Source of the DNA: CALHVX01 sp039198065
Lineage (GTDB): Bacteria; Pseudomonadota; Gammaproteobacteria; Pseudomonadales; Azotimanducaceae
NCBI GenBank assembly: GCA_039198065.1
Contig: JBCCTU010000005.1
Location: 186,001 to 250,000, forward strand
Reading direction: 5' to 3'
Length of the DNA stretch: 64,000 nucleotides
Shown: positions 42,270 through 51,037 of the stretch, piece by piece
Numbering within the stretch: position 1 is the stretch's first letter
How the letters are laid out: every line of letters begins with the position of its first letter
Position numbers and translations under genes: made by a program
Notes under the pieces: generated by a model
Seen by the model: the letters and a program-made list of their open reading frames with translations, nothing else
The model's database searches: none
What the model was told of the DNA's origin: nothing

Positions 42270-42275
42270 TATAAT
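42270..42275 (+). promoter_or_regulatory. perfect -10 box upstream of miaB
   Basis: TATAAT in GGCGTATAATCGCG lies 150 bases before the miaB GTG and 69 before the first repeat GTG. The region 17 bases upstream only weakly matches a -35 box. Transcription would begin near 42282 and include all five tandem repeat units. Confidence 0.55.
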
Positions 42276-42333
42276 CGCGCGCCGAGCGATTCGTTAATCG
42301 GCTCTCGATTTTCTAGCCCAACAATTCCACCCT

Positions 42334-42425
42334 GAGGCACTCCGTGAACCCCGAGGCACTCCGTGAACCCCGAGGCACTCCGTGAACCCCGAGGCACTCC
42401 GTGAACCCCGAGGCACTCCGTGAAC
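42334..42425 (+). repeat. five tandem 19-bp units, each a ribosome-binding site plus GTG, forming the miaB leader
   Basis: Four exact copies of GAGGCACTCCGTGAACCCC (42334-42409) and a fifth matching 16 bases (42410-42425). Every copy holds GAGG, a 6-base spacer and GTG; the GTGs begin at 42344, 42363, 42382, 42401 and 42420, the last being the miaB start. Read from the first three GTGs, the frame is 13 codons then TGA, and the TGA overlaps the GTG two units later (GTGA). So unit 1 ends on unit 3 and unit 3 ends on the miaB start. The fourth unit stops inside miaB at 42434. Confidence 0.93.
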
Positions 42426-43826
42426 AAAGACGTTGACGATACACCGGCTGTATCTGGTGTACCCGATCCGGGTACGCGGCGTCGTTTGTACGTGAAAACA
42501 CACGGTTGCCAGATGAACGAATACGACTCGGCACGCATGGCCGATGTGCTCGCCGAGAGCCACGGCTACGTCCGCGTTGACTCGCCGGAAGAGGCCGATC
42601 TGCTGCTGCTCAACACCTGCTCGATCCGCGAGAAAGCGCAGGAAAAGGTGTTTCACCAACTCGGCCGCTGGAAAGCACTGAAACGCGCCAACCCACAGCT
42701 CCGCATCGGTGTAGGTGGTTGCGTTGCCAGTCAAGAGGGCGATGCGCTGCGGCAACGGGCCCCCCAGGTTGATCTGGTGTTCGGGCCGCAGACGCTGCAT
42801 CGACTACCGGCGATGATCGACGCCCAAGATGCCCGGGCGCAGCAACCGCAGGCTGAGCGGCTCTCGGTTGTGGACGTAACCTTTCCCGAGATCGAAAAGT
42901 TTGACCACTTGCCGGAGCCACGCGCCGACGGTGCTTCGGCGTTCGTCTCGGTCATGGAAGGCTGTAGCAAGTACTGCAGCTTCTGCGTCGTGCCTTACAC
43001 GCGCGGTGAAGAAGTGAGCCGCCCGGTAGATTCGGTCATCGACGAGGTGCGTTCGCTCGCCGGCCAGGGGGTTCGGGAAGTCAATCTGCTGGGTCAAAAC
43101 GTCAACGCCTACCGCGGCGCGATCGATGACGACACGGCGGATCTCGCTGAACTGATCTACTACGTGGCCGACGTACCCGGCGTCGACCGCATTCGCTTCA
43201 CTACCAGCCATCCCATGGAGTTTGGTGAATCGCTGGTGCGTGCCTATGCCGAGGTGCGAGAACTGGCGACCCACCTCCATCTGCCGGTTCAGTCGGGTTC
43301 CGACGCTGTGCTTGCGCGCATGAAGCGCGGCCACACGGCGGACGACTATCGACGCCTGATCGATCGCATTCGTGTAGCCCGGCCGGGTATTGCGTTGTCT
43401 TCGGACTTTATCGTCGGCTTTCCCGGCGAAACCGAAGCAGACTTTCGTGCGACGCTCGAGTTGGTCAAAGACATCAACTTCGATCTGTCCTTCAGCTTCG
43501 TATACAGCGCTCGACCCGGCACGCCGGCTGCCGCGCTCGAGGACCCGGTTCCGGAAGCTGAGAAGAAAGCATGGCTTGCGGAACTGCAGGCGCAACTGCG
43601 CCGGCAGTCGGACGTCTATGCCGAGGCGATGGTGGGCACGGTGCAGCGCGTGTTGGTTACCGGACCGGCCAAAAAGGACGATGCATGCTTCGCGGCCCGC
43701 ACGGAAAACAACCGGGTCGTGAACGTCCCGCTCCCGGCCGACGCGTCGAGCAGGCCCGACGGGTTCGTTGACGTGCGCATCACGGAAGCACTACCGAACA
43801 GCCTGCGTGGTGTGCTGTGTGTTTGA
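42420..43826 (+). CDS. miaB: tRNA-2-methylthio-N6-dimethylallyladenosine synthase
   Basis: 468 residues. A radical-SAM methylthiotransferase that thiomethylates A37 of tRNAs decoding codons that begin with U. The N-terminal iron-sulfur cluster cysteines are Cys30, Cys67 and Cys101. The radical-SAM cluster is Cys182-x3-Cys186-x2-Cys189 (CSKYCSFC). HLPVQSGSDAVLARMKRGH and a C-terminal TRAM region follow. It starts at the GTG of the fifth tandem unit. It is the first gene of a long plus-strand cluster of RNA and envelope genes. Confidence 0.96.
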   Translation: MNKDVDDTPAVSGVPDPGTRRRLYVKTHGCQMNEYDSARMADVLAESHGYVRVDSPEEADLLLLNTCSIREKAQEKVFHQLGRWKALKRANPQLRIGVGGCVASQEGDALRQRAPQVDLVFGPQTLHRLPAMIDAQDARAQQPQAERLSVVDVTFPEIEKFDHLPEPRADGASAFVSVMEGCSKYCSFCVVPYTRGEEVSRPVDSVIDEVRSLAGQGVREVNLLGQNVNAYRGAIDDDTADLAELIYYVADVPGVDRIRFTTSHPMEFGESLVRAYAEVRELATHLHLPVQSGSDAVLARMKRGHTADDYRRLIDRIRVARPGIALSSDFIVGFPGETEADFRATLELVKDINFDLSFSFVYSARPGTPAAALEDPVPEAEKKAWLAELQAQLRRQSDVYAEAMVGTVQRVLVTGPAKKDDACFAARTENNRVVNVPLPADASSRPDGFVDVRITEALPNSLRGVLCV

Positions 43827-43884
43827 TTGACAGCTTTCGGTGGCCAGATATATTTAGGCATCCATTCAAACGCAGGGTCACTCG

Positions 43885-45069
43885 TTGAGCGATCCCCCCG
43901 GCGCACCACTGGCTGCGTCTGAATCCGCAACTGCTTCCACCGACCAAGCCGAGCGTTCCGTAACACCGGAAGGGCGCGACACGTCTGCGCACGCGGGCGA
44001 CTCGGGCCCAGTCGCAGTGGCCTCGTCTTCCGCTCCACCTGAGTCGACACCGCGACCGACGGTGCGGCAAACCACACTGAATCCGGACGAGCCGCAGCGG
44101 CTCGTTGCATTGTGTGGGCCGGTGGAGGAAAACCTGCGGCACCTCGAGCGGCGTCTAGACGTTCACATCCGCAACCGAGGCAATGAGTTCCAGGTCAGTG
44201 GGCCCGCAGCTCAGGTCGAGGCGTGCATTGCGCTGCTCAACCAGCTGTATCGCGAAACCGCAGACGGCGGCATGGTCGAGCCGGACCTGGTTCACCTGTA
44301 TTTACAGGAGTCCGGTGTCGATGCCCTGTTGGCCCGGGAGACACCGTCGCCGCTTGCGGACGCAACGGAACCTGTGGTGGTACAGGCGGGTCGCAAACGC
44401 GTGCAGCCTCGCGGTACAAACCAGACCCGCTACGTGCGGGACATTCGAAGCCACGACGTAAACTTCGGTATCGGACCCGCGGGAACCGGTAAAACCTATT
44501 TAGCCGTGGTGTGCGCAGTGGAAGCGCTGGAAACCAATCGGGTCAGCCGCATTCTGCTGGTGCGACCGGCGGTAGAGGCGGGCGAAAAGCTTGGTTTCCT
44601 GCCCGGTGACCTGGCGCAGAAGATCGACCCTTATCTGCGGCCACTCTATGACGCGCTCTACGAGATGCTTGGTGTCGAACGGGTGACGAAGTTGATCGAG
44701 CGCAACGTCATTGAGGTGGCACCGCTCGCGTACATGCGGGGTCGAACGCTGAATAACGCATTCATCATTCTCGATGAAAGCCAGAACACGACCGTCGCGC
44801 AGATGAAGATGTTCCTTACCCGCATTGGGTTTGGCTCGACGGCCGTCATCACCGGCGACGTTACTCAGATTGATCTGCCGCGGGGACAATTGTCCGGCCT
44901 TAAGCACGTCATGCGCGTACTTGCCAACGTCGATGGCATCGCAGCAACTGAATTTCAGTCCCGAGATGTGGTTCGCCATCCGCTTGTGCAGCGGATCGTC
45001 GAAGCGTATGAGAGTTTCGAAGAGAGCAGCGCCTCCGACGACGAGGCTGCTGGAGACCGTGGCCGTTGA
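43885..45069 (+). CDS. ybeZ: PhoH-like ATPase (YbeZ)
   Basis: 394 residues. The PhoH/YbeZ P-loop NTPase has a Walker A GPAGTGKT at 197-204 and a Walker B IILDESQNTT. An N-terminal KH-like segment (RLVALCGPVEENLRHLERRL) contains the nucleic-acid-binding fold. It interacts with YbeY in RNA metabolism. The start is probably the TTG at 43885, giving a Ser/Thr/Pro-rich N-terminus of about 65 residues; an alternative start cannot be excluded. The 3' end overlaps ybeY by 11 bases. Confidence 0.9.
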   Translation: MSDPPGAPLAASESATASTDQAERSVTPEGRDTSAHAGDSGPVAVASSSAPPESTPRPTVRQTTLNPDEPQRLVALCGPVEENLRHLERRLDVHIRNRGNEFQVSGPAAQVEACIALLNQLYRETADGGMVEPDLVHLYLQESGVDALLARETPSPLADATEPVVVQAGRKRVQPRGTNQTRYVRDIRSHDVNFGIGPAGTGKTYLAVVCAVEALETNRVSRILLVRPAVEAGEKLGFLPGDLAQKIDPYLRPLYDALYEMLGVERVTKLIERNVIEVAPLAYMRGRTLNNAFIILDESQNTTVAQMKMFLTRIGFGSTAVITGDVTQIDLPRGQLSGLKHVMRVLANVDGIAATEFQSRDVVRHPLVQRIVEAYESFEESSASDDEAAGDRGR

Positions 45070-45583
45070 GCTGCAGCTTCGCGTTCCGCTGAGCGGGGTC
45101 GATGCGAACGACCTGGCCACGGCGTTACCGTTGTGGGTAGACGCGGCTCTCCGTCATGCCGGGCGCAGTGCAGCAGACACCCCCACTCCGCGAGAGGTCT
45201 GTGTTCGCATCGTCGATCGCGCCGAAGGGCAGTCGCTGAATCGTGAGTACCGTGGCATCAACAAGCCGACAAACGTGCTTAGCTTTCCCTCGGAGCTGCC
45301 GGCAGCTCTGCGTGGCGAGCTCGAGCGTGAAGGACTGCCCGTTCCGCTTGGTGATCTGGTGCTCTGTGCTCCCGTCATCGCATCGGAGGCGCTAGATCAG
45401 GGCAAGAGCGTTCGCAACCACACCGCCCATCTCGTCGTTCACGGCACTCTGCATCTGCTTGGGTTTGATCACCTCGAAGAGGGGCCGGCGCAGGCGATGG
45501 AAACCCGTGAAGTCGCAGCGCTTGCGGAGCTCGACATTCCTAATCCCTACCTGTGGACGCCCGACCTGGAGGCCCTGTCATGA
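45059..45583 (+). CDS. ybeY: rRNA maturation RNase YbeY
   Basis: 174 residues. The zinc site HGTLHLLGFDH (His128, His132, His138) and the upstream NKPTNVLSFP mark YbeY, the endoribonuclease in 16S rRNA 3' end maturation and quality control. The GTG start overlaps phoH by 11 bases, and the stop overlaps the corC ATG (ATGA). Confidence 0.95.
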   Translation: MAVELQLRVPLSGVDANDLATALPLWVDAALRHAGRSAADTPTPREVCVRIVDRAEGQSLNREYRGINKPTNVLSFPSELPAALRGELEREGLPVPLGDLVLCAPVIASEALDQGKSVRNHTAHLVVHGTLHLLGFDHLEEGPAQAMETREVAALAELDIPNPYLWTPDLEALS

Positions 45584-46434
45584 GTGAGGCGCTCGGCGTT
45601 GAACCCCGCCGATCTCTGCTGAAGCGATTGGGGGATCTGTTTTCTGACGAACCGACCGATGCAGCGGAGCTTCGGGAGCTGCTGCAGGGAGCCGCCGAGC
45701 GGAACCTCATCGATGCCGATGCGCTAAACATTATCTACGGCGCTCTACAGGTAACGGAAATGACCGTGCGCGACATCATGCTGCCGCGCAAGCACCTGGT
45801 TGCGCTCTGTGCACAGGATCGCCCGGAAGCCATTTTTGAACGCATCATTGAGTCGAAGCATTCGCGCTTTCCGGTCTACGGCGATGACCTCGATGACGTC
45901 AAAGGTATCTTGCACGCCAAGGACCTGTTGCCGTTGGCGCTGGAGCGGGACGCGGAGCTGTCCGAGTTCGACATTAAAGACTACATCCGGCCCGCCACGA
46001 TGGTCCCGGAGAGCAAGCGGTTGATCGTTTTGCTGCAGGAGTTTCGGGCCACGCGCAACCATATGGCTGTAGTTGTTGACGAGTATGGTCAGGTCGCGGG
46101 CGCCGTGACGATCGAAGACGTTCTCGAGCAGATCGTCGGCGAGATCGAAGACGAGCACGATGTTGATGACGACGGACTCATCAAGCAGATGTCGGAAACG
46201 ACCTTCAACGTCAAGGCAGCGACGCCTATTGACGAGTTCAATGAGCAGTTTTCCGTGGCCTTTGCCGAGGACGAGTTCGACACCATCGGCGGGCTGTTGC
46301 TGAAATCCTTTGGCCACGTGCCGGAGCGCGGCGAGAGCATTGTTCTTGGCACGTTGCGTTTTACGGTCTTGAGTGCAGATTCCCGCCGCCTTGGCCTTCT
46401 CGAAGTGCAGCGCGCGGGCAACGCGCGCGCGTGA
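45580..46434 (+). CDS. corC: CorC/HlyC family CBS-domain protein
   Basis: 284 residues. The order is an N-terminal segment, two CBS domains (TVRDIMLPRKHLVAL, then RLIVLLQEFRATRNHMAVVVDEYGQVAGAVTIEDVLEQIVGEIEDE) and a C-terminal CorC_HlyC domain. It is implicated in magnesium and cobalt efflux or transport with CorA. The four-base ATGA overlap with ybeY and the GTGA overlap with lnt show tight coupling. Confidence 0.94.
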   Translation: MSEALGVEPRRSLLKRLGDLFSDEPTDAAELRELLQGAAERNLIDADALNIIYGALQVTEMTVRDIMLPRKHLVALCAQDRPEAIFERIIESKHSRFPVYGDDLDDVKGILHAKDLLPLALERDAELSEFDIKDYIRPATMVPESKRLIVLLQEFRATRNHMAVVVDEYGQVAGAVTIEDVLEQIVGEIEDEHDVDDDGLIKQMSETTFNVKAATPIDEFNEQFSVAFAEDEFDTIGGLLLKSFGHVPERGESIVLGTLRFTVLSADSRRLGLLEVQRAGNARA

Positions 46435-47948
46435 CCTGGTTTCTTCGGGCCGCAGCGGCGGTTGCCGGTGGGCTGCTGCCGCTGTCGCTTTCCCCCTTCG
46501 GCTATGAATGGCTCGCCCTGCTGACGGTTGCCGCGTTGTTCGCGCTGATCGAACGGTTTCCGAATCAGGTGCTAAGCCTGGGCGTGGCTTTCGGTCTCGG
46601 TAAGTACGCGGTCGGTGTCTCTTGGGTGTACGTCAGCATCCACCAATTTGGGAATGCATCCGTTCCGTTGGCCTTGGCGCTGGTGGGTCTGTTTGTCGTG
46701 GGTCTTACGGTGCTGTTCACAGTGCCGCAGTTCCTGCTGTTGAAGGGGCTGCTGGCGCTCAGACCGCGCCCACTAGAACGCGTGCTGTTGTTCGTTACGC
46801 TTTGGGTGCTCAGCGAATGGCTGCAGACCTGGCTGCTTACGGGCTTTCCCTGGTTGTTCGCGGGATCAGGCCAGCTCACCAGCGCCTACCTCGGCTATGC
46901 CCCCGTGTTCGGCGTGTTGGGGGTGTCCGCCGTTGTGGTTGGCAGTGCGACAGCGCTCGTGTATGCCGTGCAACAACTGCTTGGGCGGCGCATCAGAACA
47001 GGATTCCTGAGCTTCAGTGTTGTCGCCGCACTCTACGGTGCCGGTCTGGGGTTCGACCGAATCAGCTGGGTCGAGCTCGGACTTCCCCGCAGCGTCGCAC
47101 TGGTTCAGGGCAACGTCGACCAGGCCACGAAGTGGCGGCCAGAAAATCGCGAACCGATCATCGGACGCTATCTGGAGCTGTCGGCCCCCCACTGGGGGCG
47201 GGATCTGATCGTCTGGCCCGAGGCGTCGATTACGTTGCTCGAGCATCAGGCCGCGCCGCGATTGCAGCGCTGGTCGCGCCAAGGAGAAGCGCGGGGGACG
47301 ACCCTAGTCCTTGGCATTCCGAGCGTGCAACCCGATCCGCGCTCAGAAACCGGTTACCGGTTCAACAACATGGCAGTGGCGCTGGGGGCCGGTGAAGGCC
47401 GCTACGCCAAACGCCGGCTTGTCCCTTTCGGTGAGTACGTGCCGCTGGAATCGGTGCTGCGTGGCCTGATCGACTTCTTCGACCTGCCCATGTCCCGGGC
47501 CCGGCCCGGTGATCGCCGCCAACGCCTGCTCGATCTCGACGGTGTCCCCGCCAGCATGGCGATCTGCTACGAGATCGCCTACCCCGATCTCATTGCAGCC
47601 GACGTGCCCGAGGCGCAGGTGCTGCTGACGATTTCCAATGACGCGTGGTTTGGGGCGTCCATTGGACCGCATCAGCATTTGCAATTGGCCCAGATGCGGG
47701 CGCGGGAGGCGGGCCGCTATGTGTTGCGCTCTACCAACAGCGGCGTTACGGCCATCATTGACGAACGGGGACGCATCGTAGACCGACTCGCCCAGTTCCA
47801 GCCCGGCGTGCTGACCGGGGAATTTCGACCGGCGACCGGCGCGACACCCTACGCCCGGTACGGCGACCTGCCGCTGCTGGTGCTTGTCGTTCTTGCAGCG
47901 CTGGCGGTGGTATCGTTACGCGCTTTCGCGCCCGGGCAGTCTCGCTAG
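46431..47948 (+). CDS. lnt: apolipoprotein N-acyltransferase
   Basis: 505 residues. About seven N-terminal helices are followed by a periplasmic nitrilase-like domain with Glu in LIVWPEASI, Lys near RYAKRRLVPFGEYVP and Cys in AICYEIAYPD. It adds the third acyl chain to lipoproteins in the inner membrane. A late TISNDAWFG segment matches the family. The GTG start overlaps corC by four bases. It precedes leuS by 61 bases. Confidence 0.95.
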   Translation: MTWFLRAAAAVAGGLLPLSLSPFGYEWLALLTVAALFALIERFPNQVLSLGVAFGLGKYAVGVSWVYVSIHQFGNASVPLALALVGLFVVGLTVLFTVPQFLLLKGLLALRPRPLERVLLFVTLWVLSEWLQTWLLTGFPWLFAGSGQLTSAYLGYAPVFGVLGVSAVVVGSATALVYAVQQLLGRRIRTGFLSFSVVAALYGAGLGFDRISWVELGLPRSVALVQGNVDQATKWRPENREPIIGRYLELSAPHWGRDLIVWPEASITLLEHQAAPRLQRWSRQGEARGTTLVLGIPSVQPDPRSETGYRFNNMAVALGAGEGRYAKRRLVPFGEYVPLESVLRGLIDFFDLPMSRARPGDRRQRLLDLDGVPASMAICYEIAYPDLIAADVPEAQVLLTISNDAWFGASIGPHQHLQLAQMRAREAGRYVLRSTNSGVTAIIDERGRIVDRLAQFQPGVLTGEFRPATGATPYARYGDLPLLVLVVLAALAVVSLRAFAPGQSR

Positions 47949-48009
47949 CGCTGCCAAGCGGTTCACTGCGCGGAGCATTTGCACGAGAGCTTAGAGGTCG
48001 CAGGGCGCC

Positions 48010-50505
48010 ATGGCTGAGGAATACAACCCGCATGAGATCGAGGCCGCGGCACAGCGTGCCTGGGCTGCAGCTGACTGTTTTTCGGCCGAGGGTGATGCCG
48101 CCGCGGATACGACGCTAGCGGACGACGCGTTTTACTGTCTGTCCATGTTCCCCTACCCCAGCGGTCAGCTGCATATGGGGCACGTTCGCTGCTACACGCT
48201 CGGTGATGTCATCGGCCGTTTCCAGCGCCTCAAGGGAAAACGCGTCCTGCAACCCATGGGCTGGGACGCCTTCGGGTTGCCGGCGGAAAACGCGGCGATC
48301 AAGAACGGCATACCACCGGCCCGTTGGACTCGCGACAACATCGCGTACATGCGCGAGCAGATGCAGCGTCTCGGCTTTGCCTTTGACTGGTCGCGGGAGT
48401 TTGCGACCTGCGACCCCGAGTATTACCGCTGGGAACAGTGGTTCTTCATCAAGCTTTATGAAAAGGGGCTCGTATACCGCAAGAGCAGCATGGTGAATTG
48501 GGATCCGGTCGATCAGACCGTCCTGGCGAACGAGCAGGTGGTCGATGGCAAAGGTTGGCGCTCCGGTGCAACCGTCGAACGGCGCGAACTGCCGCAGTAC
48601 TTTCTGAAGATCACCGAGTACGCCGACGAACTCCTGAGCGCGCTCGAAGACCTTGACGGCTGGCCAGAGTCGGTCAAGAGCATGCAGCGCAACTGGATCG
48701 GCCGCAGCGAAGGGGTTGAGATCGATTTCGCCGTGGCCGGAGTCCCGGCGGACCAGAGCCTGCTCACGGTGTACACCACCCGTCCTGACACGCTGCTCGG
48801 CGCAACCTATGTGGCGATTGCACCGGAACATCCGCTCGGAGGTCTCGCGGCGGCAAGCGATGCGTCGCTCGCTGAGTTCATTGAAGACTGCAAGAAGGTA
48901 AAGGCGGCTGAGGCCGATCTCGCCACCATGGAAAAGCTTGGGCGAGATACGGGTCTTAAGGCCGTTCACCCCCTCACGGGGCGCGAGCTCCCCGTTTGGG
49001 TGGCTAACTTCGTACTCATGGAGTACGGGTCCGGGGCGGTGATGAGCGTGCCGGCGCACGATCAGCGGGACTGGGAGTTCGCACAGAAGTACGGCTTATC
49101 GATCGAGCAAGTGGTTGAACCTGAGCCGACGGCGTACGACGATCCGCCGCTCTGCGATCTCACTCAAGCGGCGTACACGGCCTACGGTCGGCTTGTGAAC
49201 TCCGGTGAGTTCGATGGACTCGACTTTACCGCGGCCTTCGATGCCATTGCTGCGGCGCTCGAAGAAAAGAGCGCGGGTCGTCGCACGGTGAACTTTCGGC
49301 TGCGCGACTGGGGTGTGTCCCGCCAGCGTTACTGGGGTTGCCCGATTCCCATGGTGCACTGTGACCGCTGCGGTGTTGTACCGGAGCGGGAAGACCGCTT
49401 GCCCGTGCTGCTACCGACGGATGTGACCTTTGAAGGGGTACAGTCACCGCTGGTCAATGACGCTGAGTTTCTGAACTGCACCTGCCCGGTGTGCGGCGGG
49501 CCGGCGCGGCGGGAGACCGACACCTTCGATACCTTCATGGAGTCGTCCTGGTATTACGCCCGGTTTGCGTCTCCAAACAGCGACGACGCGATGCTCGACG
49601 AGCGCGCCAAGTACTGGACGCCCGTCGATCACTACGTCGGCGGTATTGAGCACGCCATCCTGCACCTGCTCTACGCCCGCTTCTACCACAAGCTCCTGCG
49701 GGACGAGGGTCTGGTGGATTCCGATGAGCCGTTCGAGCAGCTGCTGATGTTGGGCATGGTCCTCAAGGACGGCAAAAAGATGTCCAAGTCCGCCGGCGAT
49801 GCCGGTAATCCGCAGAAGCTGTTGGAGAAATACGGCGCGGATGCGGTGCGTACGGCAATGATGTTCGCTGCGCCGCCGGAGCAGAGCTTCGAGTGGTCCG
49901 AAGCCGGTGTGGAAGGACAAAGTCGGTTTCTGAAGCGGTTGGCGCAACAGGTCGAACAGTTCCGCAGCAACGGGACCGAAGCGGCCTTGGATGTTGCTGC
50001 GCTCAGCAAGGCGGGCAAAGCGCTCCGGCGCGTGGCGCACGACGCGTTGAAGCGAGCGGAAGACGATTACGGTCGGCGCGTACAGTTCAACACGGTAGTG
50101 TCGCGGGTTCATGAACTCAGCAACGCGATCAAGGACTTCCAGCCGGAGGTTGACGCGGACCGCGCCGCCGCGCAGGAGGCCCTCACCTTCGCACTCATGA
50201 TTCTCTCGCCGATTGCGCCGCATGTGACGCAGCACCTGTGGGAGCAGCTCGGGCACCACGAATTGCTGGCTACGGCGCGGTGGCCGGCCGTCGATGAGCA
50301 GGCACTGGTTCTCGACACCGTCGAGCTGGTCGTACAGGTTAACGGCAAGGTGCGCGGCCGCATTGAGGTGGCGCCCGACGTCCAGGCGGATGCTGCTCAG
50401 CAAGCGGCGCTGAGTGATCCGAACGTGGTGCGCTTCACCGAGGGCAAGACCGTGCGCAAAACGATCCTCGTGCCGGGCAAGTTGCTCAATCTGGTGGTTG
50501 GCTGA
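48010..50505 (+). CDS. leuS: leucine--tRNA ligase
   Basis: 831 residues, the usual length. The class-I signature PYPSGQLHMGHVR is at about 48-60, and KMSKS is at 590-594. An editing domain (TTRPDTLLGATYVAIAPEH) and the zinc-like segment HCDRCGVVPE also match LeuRS. It charges leucine onto tRNA-Leu. The ATG has a modest upstream AGAGGTCGCAGGGCGCC context. It is followed at once by lptE. Confidence 0.98.
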   Translation: MAEEYNPHEIEAAAQRAWAAADCFSAEGDAAADTTLADDAFYCLSMFPYPSGQLHMGHVRCYTLGDVIGRFQRLKGKRVLQPMGWDAFGLPAENAAIKNGIPPARWTRDNIAYMREQMQRLGFAFDWSREFATCDPEYYRWEQWFFIKLYEKGLVYRKSSMVNWDPVDQTVLANEQVVDGKGWRSGATVERRELPQYFLKITEYADELLSALEDLDGWPESVKSMQRNWIGRSEGVEIDFAVAGVPADQSLLTVYTTRPDTLLGATYVAIAPEHPLGGLAAASDASLAEFIEDCKKVKAAEADLATMEKLGRDTGLKAVHPLTGRELPVWVANFVLMEYGSGAVMSVPAHDQRDWEFAQKYGLSIEQVVEPEPTAYDDPPLCDLTQAAYTAYGRLVNSGEFDGLDFTAAFDAIAAALEEKSAGRRTVNFRLRDWGVSRQRYWGCPIPMVHCDRCGVVPEREDRLPVLLPTDVTFEGVQSPLVNDAEFLNCTCPVCGGPARRETDTFDTFMESSWYYARFASPNSDDAMLDERAKYWTPVDHYVGGIEHAILHLLYARFYHKLLRDEGLVDSDEPFEQLLMLGMVLKDGKKMSKSAGDAGNPQKLLEKYGADAVRTAMMFAAPPEQSFEWSEAGVEGQSRFLKRLAQQVEQFRSNGTEAALDVAALSKAGKALRRVAHDALKRAEDDYGRRVQFNTVVSRVHELSNAIKDFQPEVDADRAAAQEALTFALMILSPIAPHVTQHLWEQLGHHELLATARWPAVDEQALVLDTVELVVQVNGKVRGRIEVAPDVQADAAQQAALSDPNVVRFTEGKTVRKTILVPGKLLNLVVG

Positions 50506-50506
50506 G

Positions 50507-51034
50507 GTGGCAAGGCGCCGTTTTGCCAGTGGCATCGCGTTGCTCGCAACCCTTGGGCTGCTCGGCGGTTGCGGTTTTCAGCTGCGCTCCTACGCGCTCG
50601 ATGAATCCGCCGGTCGGCTGCTGGTCGCCTCGCAGCTTGATCCGGCGCGGATCGATGCGCCCGCCGAGTCGATGGCCGACGTACTGCGTTCAGCCTTTGA
50701 GAGTGCCGGTGCGGAGCTGGTTGATAACGCCGAGGACGCGGACCTTATTCTTGAAATTCTCGACGAGCGCAGTGGTCGCCGCAGCGTGTCGGTGACCGGC
50801 AATGCGCGAACGGCTGAGTATGAAGTCAGTCGCAGTGTGAACTATCGCTTGGCGCGCGCTGGCGAGGAATTGATCTCGCCGACCTGGTTGCGGGTGCAAC
50901 GTGTGTTGCGGTTGGATCTGAACAACGTCGTCGGCAGCAACGCCGAGCAGGCGCTGCTTGAGCGGGAATTGCGCAGCGACCTGGTGCAGCAAATCGTTCG
51001 CAGCGTAAACCAGACGCTGCGGAGGCAAAGCTAA
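50507..51034 (+). CDS. lptE: LPS-assembly lipoprotein LptE
   Basis: 175 residues. A lipoprotein signal LLATLGLLGGC with lipobox Cys is followed by GFQLRSYAL, as in other LptE proteins. With LptD it forms the outer-membrane LPS translocon. The GTG (50507) follows the leuS stop by one base. It sits between leuS and holA, the canonical gammaproteobacterial order. Confidence 0.93.
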   Translation: MARRRFASGIALLATLGLLGGCGFQLRSYALDESAGRLLVASQLDPARIDAPAESMADVLRSAFESAGAELVDNAEDADLILEILDERSGRRSVSVTGNARTAEYEVSRSVNYRLARAGEELISPTWLRVQRVLRLDLNNVVGSNAEQALLERELRSDLVQQIVRSVNQTLRRQS

Positions 51035-51037
51035 ACC

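Noticed and set aside
42334..42425. Possible CRISPR-like array
   Set aside because: The units are directly abutting 19-bp repeats with no spacers and no cas genes nearby.
42313..42534. Minus-strand open frame with repeated Ser-Ala-Ser-Gly-Phe units across the miaB leader
   Set aside because: It is just the reverse reading of the 19-bp tandem repeats plus the miaB start; it has no start signal and no known domain.
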